64,000 nucleotides of DNA from Agelaius tricolor (taxonomy: Eukaryota; Chordata; Aves; Passeriformes; Icteridae). Shown here piece after piece: positions 60,490-64,000 of the stretch. The notes beneath the pieces are model-generated. The model made no database searches, was not told the origin of the DNA, and saw nothing but the letters and a program-made list of their open reading frames with translations. Numbering within the stretch: position 1 is the stretch's first letter; the number at the start of each line of letters is the position of its first letter. The position numbers and the translations under genes are program-made. The stretch spans positions 7,021,501-7,085,500 of the forward strand of contig JALJCS010000024.1 of NCBI GenBank assembly GCA_023055355.1, in the 5' to 3' direction.

Positions 60490-61962
60490 CTGGAAAAATC
60501 CACAGAAGAGACTGTCAGTGAACAGCAGAGCTCAGAACAGACAAGAACAGTGACAAACATGTGGCCCAAACTCGTTACTGCTGCAGAGAAATATGCTGAG
60601 CTCTGGGCACTCTACCCCCACTGAGTCACCAGGTTTAATCCAGGTCAGTGATGGGAACACCCCCTCCAAGGCAACCTGCAGGAAGAGCCCAGAGCTGGGA
60701 GTGCTCCAAGCAGATGTTTCACATTAGCATCCCTCATTGTGTGGGCCCTCGGGACAGGGATGGACAGGGCAGATCAGCCAGCTGGCAGCTTCCCAAATCA
60801 CTGTGCTCTTATCAGGTGGAGCAGGGAATTGCTCTATTCCAAACAGACAGTGAGGTGGCTGTACCGAGTGACACTGTCCCTGTGCAGGCAGGGCACTGGA
60901 CTCAGGGAGGAGAGGCAGCTACAGCCTCTCTTGGGAAAGTCACATCCAAGAGGAAAACGTTACAAAGTTTTTTGGACAAAAAAGCCAAGAGTTGTTCAGC
61001 AATCACTGCCTTCTTACTGAAATAGGGGCTTTTTCTGCCAAGAAAAAAGTGCCTCAAACATATAAAGCAGGGAAAGGGAAGGGGAAGGGAGGAGCAGGAA
61101 TGATCAAGGTTGATTTCACTGCAGGTGCCCCAACTGCTGGGCAGAGGGAGGAAGAGAAGAAGAGAAGCACCCCAGGGGCATTTCTAGCTGGCTTAACTGG
61201 GAGGAGATGGAGCCTGCACAGGAAGGGGCCAGGGAAGACTCAAATATGGTTACACATAATGAACACCCCCTATCACTCCTCACCTGTCAGACACACAGCT
61301 GGCCCCAGACAAATAATAGGCTCAATAAGTACATTTTGTGGTTTAGAGTTTACTCCTAAATCAAGCTGTACCATGCAAAAGAGAACTCCACTTCTGTAAT
61401 AAGTAATCTATGGAACTGCTTAAACAATAGTTAGCAGCATTGGTAATACCTGAATCTCTTTTTGGACATCCAATAGGTGGATCCAACTTCATTCATGACT
61501 GTTTCCCTGAACAACAGCTTAGGTTGGCAGAACAGAATTTTGCAAACACTGAAAACATCTGACCCTCTCTCTGAACACCCTCAGAGTGTGCAGGTCTCCA
61601 GCCTCAGAAATAATGCAGCACCACTCAGGTACAAAGGTTCCCTGTCTTGCTTTTTTTCCTGAGCTGAGCTATTTAGTGCATACTTTGCTTCTAGGTCTGC
61701 TAAGAGGGGGTTAAAAAAAAAATCCCCAAGAGCTCCACAGTGAGACAGGACAACAGGAGCACTGGGGATGCTTCCAGATACCTCCATGACAACTTCCTGT
61801 GATACAAAACCCCAGACACTGTTTCATCCGTACTTCATAAATCCAAGTGTCAACTTTCTGTTACTTGTAGTTTGAAATTAGAAGTGCATCTTTAACAGTG
61901 TGAATAAATACATGAAGGAAAATCATTTGTGCTTAGCTTGCAGTGCCGTTTGAACAGCTCAC
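60490..61962 (-). other. MFSD10 intron
   Basis: About 1.5 kb. A purine-rich GGGAAAGGGAAGGGGAAGGG stretch lies near 61069-61088. No exon or element recognised. Confidence 0.85.
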
Positions 61963-62053
61963 CGAAGGAGTACAGCAACAGTCCAGCACTCAGCACGGCC
62001 ACATTTGCAGCCCATCCAATTAACAGGAACGCTGGAATCAGCAGCACAATAGC
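61963..62053 (-). CDS. MFSD10: MFSD10 internal exon (91 bp)
   Basis: Minus-strand acceptor CTTTTGCAG|GCT and donor TCCTTCG|GTGAGC. It encodes AIVLLIPAFLLIGWAANVAV and LSAGLLLYSF, strongly hydrophobic and parallel to human LLVPAFLLIGW...LGLLLYSF. It starts in phase 0, so the upstream exon must end on a full codon; I did not find that exon before the right edge. Confidence 0.94.
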
Positions 62054-64000
62054 CTGCAAAAGGAATGAGTCACACGGTTACAGCTGAGCCGCGCTTGTTA
62101 AAGCCCAGCTCGAGGTGTCCTGCCAGTTCCCTTCCGGGGATGGGACAGCACACAAGTCACAAGCAGAAAGCTCTTTCTTCCCAAGCAGACACTTCAAAGT
62201 CACCTGGATGGTCACAGACCACCACAATGAACTTTTCTGTTCCCTCTCACTATCACATGATTGCACACCACATGCAAGTTCTCTTTCTACACATCTGCCC
62301 TTTTGAGGGGATATTTCCTCTTGTTCTGTGTTAACCTGGCTTTAACTCTTCATCTCCTGAGCTGGCACAAGAGAAGAAAAAGCTTCTGTGCAGCAGGACT
62401 ACAGCTCCTCTGCTTTTTCACAGCGTTATTGGCTGATTTTACCTTTAGCCTTCAGGTTTCTGTAGCCAAGAGGAAAAAAGGGGGAAGAGGGTGCATCTAA
62501 AATTCAAACCCCCAAAATAAAAAGCATTCTTCATCTCCTCTAAGAGCTGGACTTCCATTTCCCTGTGATGTCTCCCTTGCTTAGAGCTCCTGCAGAAAAG
62601 ACCGCTCAGATCTGCTTTGTGTGTGATAAAGGAGGGTATTCACTGCCACTGAGTGCCTCATTTTGAAGATTCAGTGGTAAATGAGCTACTGTAACCACTG
62701 TGCTAAGAGAGGCCACTTCTGCCATATGGTGCAGATTCACAAAGTGCCAGAATCGCTTCAGCAAAAGGGGGAATTCCCACAAAACCCACGGGCATCCCCG
62801 GAGAAGAGTGCCCCAGGGCTGGGGGGTGTTCCTGAGGAGCCATCAGCCCAGCAAATGCGTGTCTGAGGTGACTGCAGTCCTGGTGCAGGGCTGAGGAAGG
62901 AGGGTAAAAATGAGAGGAGCAAAGGGCAGTGCAGTGCCAGCAAACACAGCAAGGGCAGTGCAGTGCCAGGCTGGCAGAGCACAGGGGGGAAGCTGATGAG
63001 GAGGATGAAGCAGCACAGCTGATGTTCATCCACAGGGAAACGTGACACCAGCAGCCTGACATCAATGTTTGCCTGCCAGGGACCAGGGTGGAGATTGTTT
63101 CACCAGCAGAAATCACTTTAGAAGAAGCTGAGTCAATTCACTGGAATGCAGTGGTTTGGAAATCTACCCTGCCACCACTGATATCACACAGGCCTCAAAA
63201 TAATGTAAAATACATTAATCAAGGCTCTAACAGTCCAGGCAAACCAATTGCCAAGGAGCCAAGGTAGTGCTTTGTTTGTTCCACACACAAATGTAAAGGA
63301 CACATCTACTGTGCCCAGAGCTGCATGAACTGCAGGGAGCTGCTCCCTGTCATCCCAGCACAGCAGCTGCAGTGTGTGTGTGAGGAAAGAGCCAAGCAAA
63401 ACAAAGGAATGTACCCTTCTGTCAGTGAAACCTCAGTCTGAACACTGATACATGCTTTTGTTACATGTAATACTGATGAACACAAACCAAAGATTGGAAA
63501 AAGAATCTATTTCTCCCTGCCCAGCAGTGAAATGTACTCCAGGGAAAGCCTGTCAAGCACAAAGATAGCCAGATTGAAAATAATTTCCCAGAAAGAAAGT
63601 CAGAGATCAGCCCTGAAGCAGCTTTAGTAGTTTCTGCACTGCAAGAGAAATCACTGAAATAAAGCTACTCTTCACAGTATTCTACCTAACCTGCACAGAT
63701 GGACAATCTGTTCTCATTCCTTACTGCAATTAAATATGAAGAACACAAAGTTTCAATAGTACTGTTGCTCATATCATAAGGAAGAGCTCTTATGTTCCAA
63801 AGTTTAGTTAGACAGATAAGTGCCCAACAACCAGTTTTGAGAAGTCATTTAGCTGGATAGATGAAACAGAAATTTCTTTTGATTGGACAAATACAGTTAT
63901 AACCTCCAATTACCCTTCACTGCACTTCAGACTGAAAATTAACATATCAGATTTGTGGGGGGAGAAAGAAAAAGAAATATTGATTTTTTTTTTACCCTTT
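62054..64000 (-). other. MFSD10 intron running off the right edge
   Basis: No upstream MFSD10 exon is recognised here. A short duplicated motif (GGGCAGTGCAGTGCCAG, near 62924 and 62954) is the only repeat noted. The 5' part of MFSD10 should lie further right. Confidence 0.6.

Noticed and set aside
62924..62970. Short duplicated motif GGGCAGTGCAGTGCCAG
   Set aside because: Two copies only, a trivial local duplication without further structure.
62054..64000. Search for the next upstream MFSD10 exon
   Set aside because: No minus-strand block with the expected phase-0 end and transmembrane sequence was found; it probably lies beyond the window.
1..64000. tRNA, rRNA, CRISPR arrays, bacterial operons
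   Set aside because: None seen; intron-exon structure and CR1 repeats show this is vertebrate nuclear DNA.

Overview
This window is vertebrate nuclear DNA, most likely from a bird. Two conserved genes lie tail to tail. Short exons are scattered through AT-rich introns with canonical GT/AG junctions, and antisense CR1-type LINE fragments (about 19.06-20.27 kb and 53.78-54.09 kb) are typical of avian genomes. A reptile is possible but less likely; nothing here fixes the species.

Layout. (1) About 1-26,661 has no recognisable coding exon. I read it as the large first intron of ADD1, or that intron plus flank; the first exon and promoter probably lie left of the window. It holds a 38-bp minisatellite (about 71-350), a long inverted repeat (1,334-1,563 / 2,234-2,459), a CpG-richer block near 16.55-16.85 kb, a CR1 copy and a strong foldback at 23,023-23,144. 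(2) 26,662 to about 58,020 (+) is the complete coding part of ADD1 (alpha-adducin), the spectrin-actin capping protein of the membrane skeleton. Fourteen coding exons join in frame to 736 codons plus stop. The N-terminal segment, aldolase-II-like head, neck and tail ending in the basic MARCKS-related domain are all intact. (3) 58,380 to the right edge (-) holds the last four coding exons of MFSD10, a major facilitator superfamily membrane protein; its upstream exons lie beyond the window. ADD1 beside MFSD10 tail to tail is the same arrangement as in human 4p16.3.

The richest part is ADD1 alternative splicing. Three optional units match my memory of mammalian ADD1 isoforms: a 93-bp extension of exon 10, a 93-bp cassette at 43,380-43,472, and a short exon at 52,083 that ends the protein before the MARCKS-related domain. 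I also see a further candidate, a 375-bp phase 1-1 open cassette at 50,120-50,494, which would add 125 codons to the tail. I do not recognise it in adducins. A guanine-run motif lies 71 nt upstream of it.

All assignments come from reading translations and splice junctions by eye, without alignment or transcript data. The ADD1 and MFSD10 identifications are secure. Repeat boundaries are approximate, and the isoform and regulatory statements are inferences.
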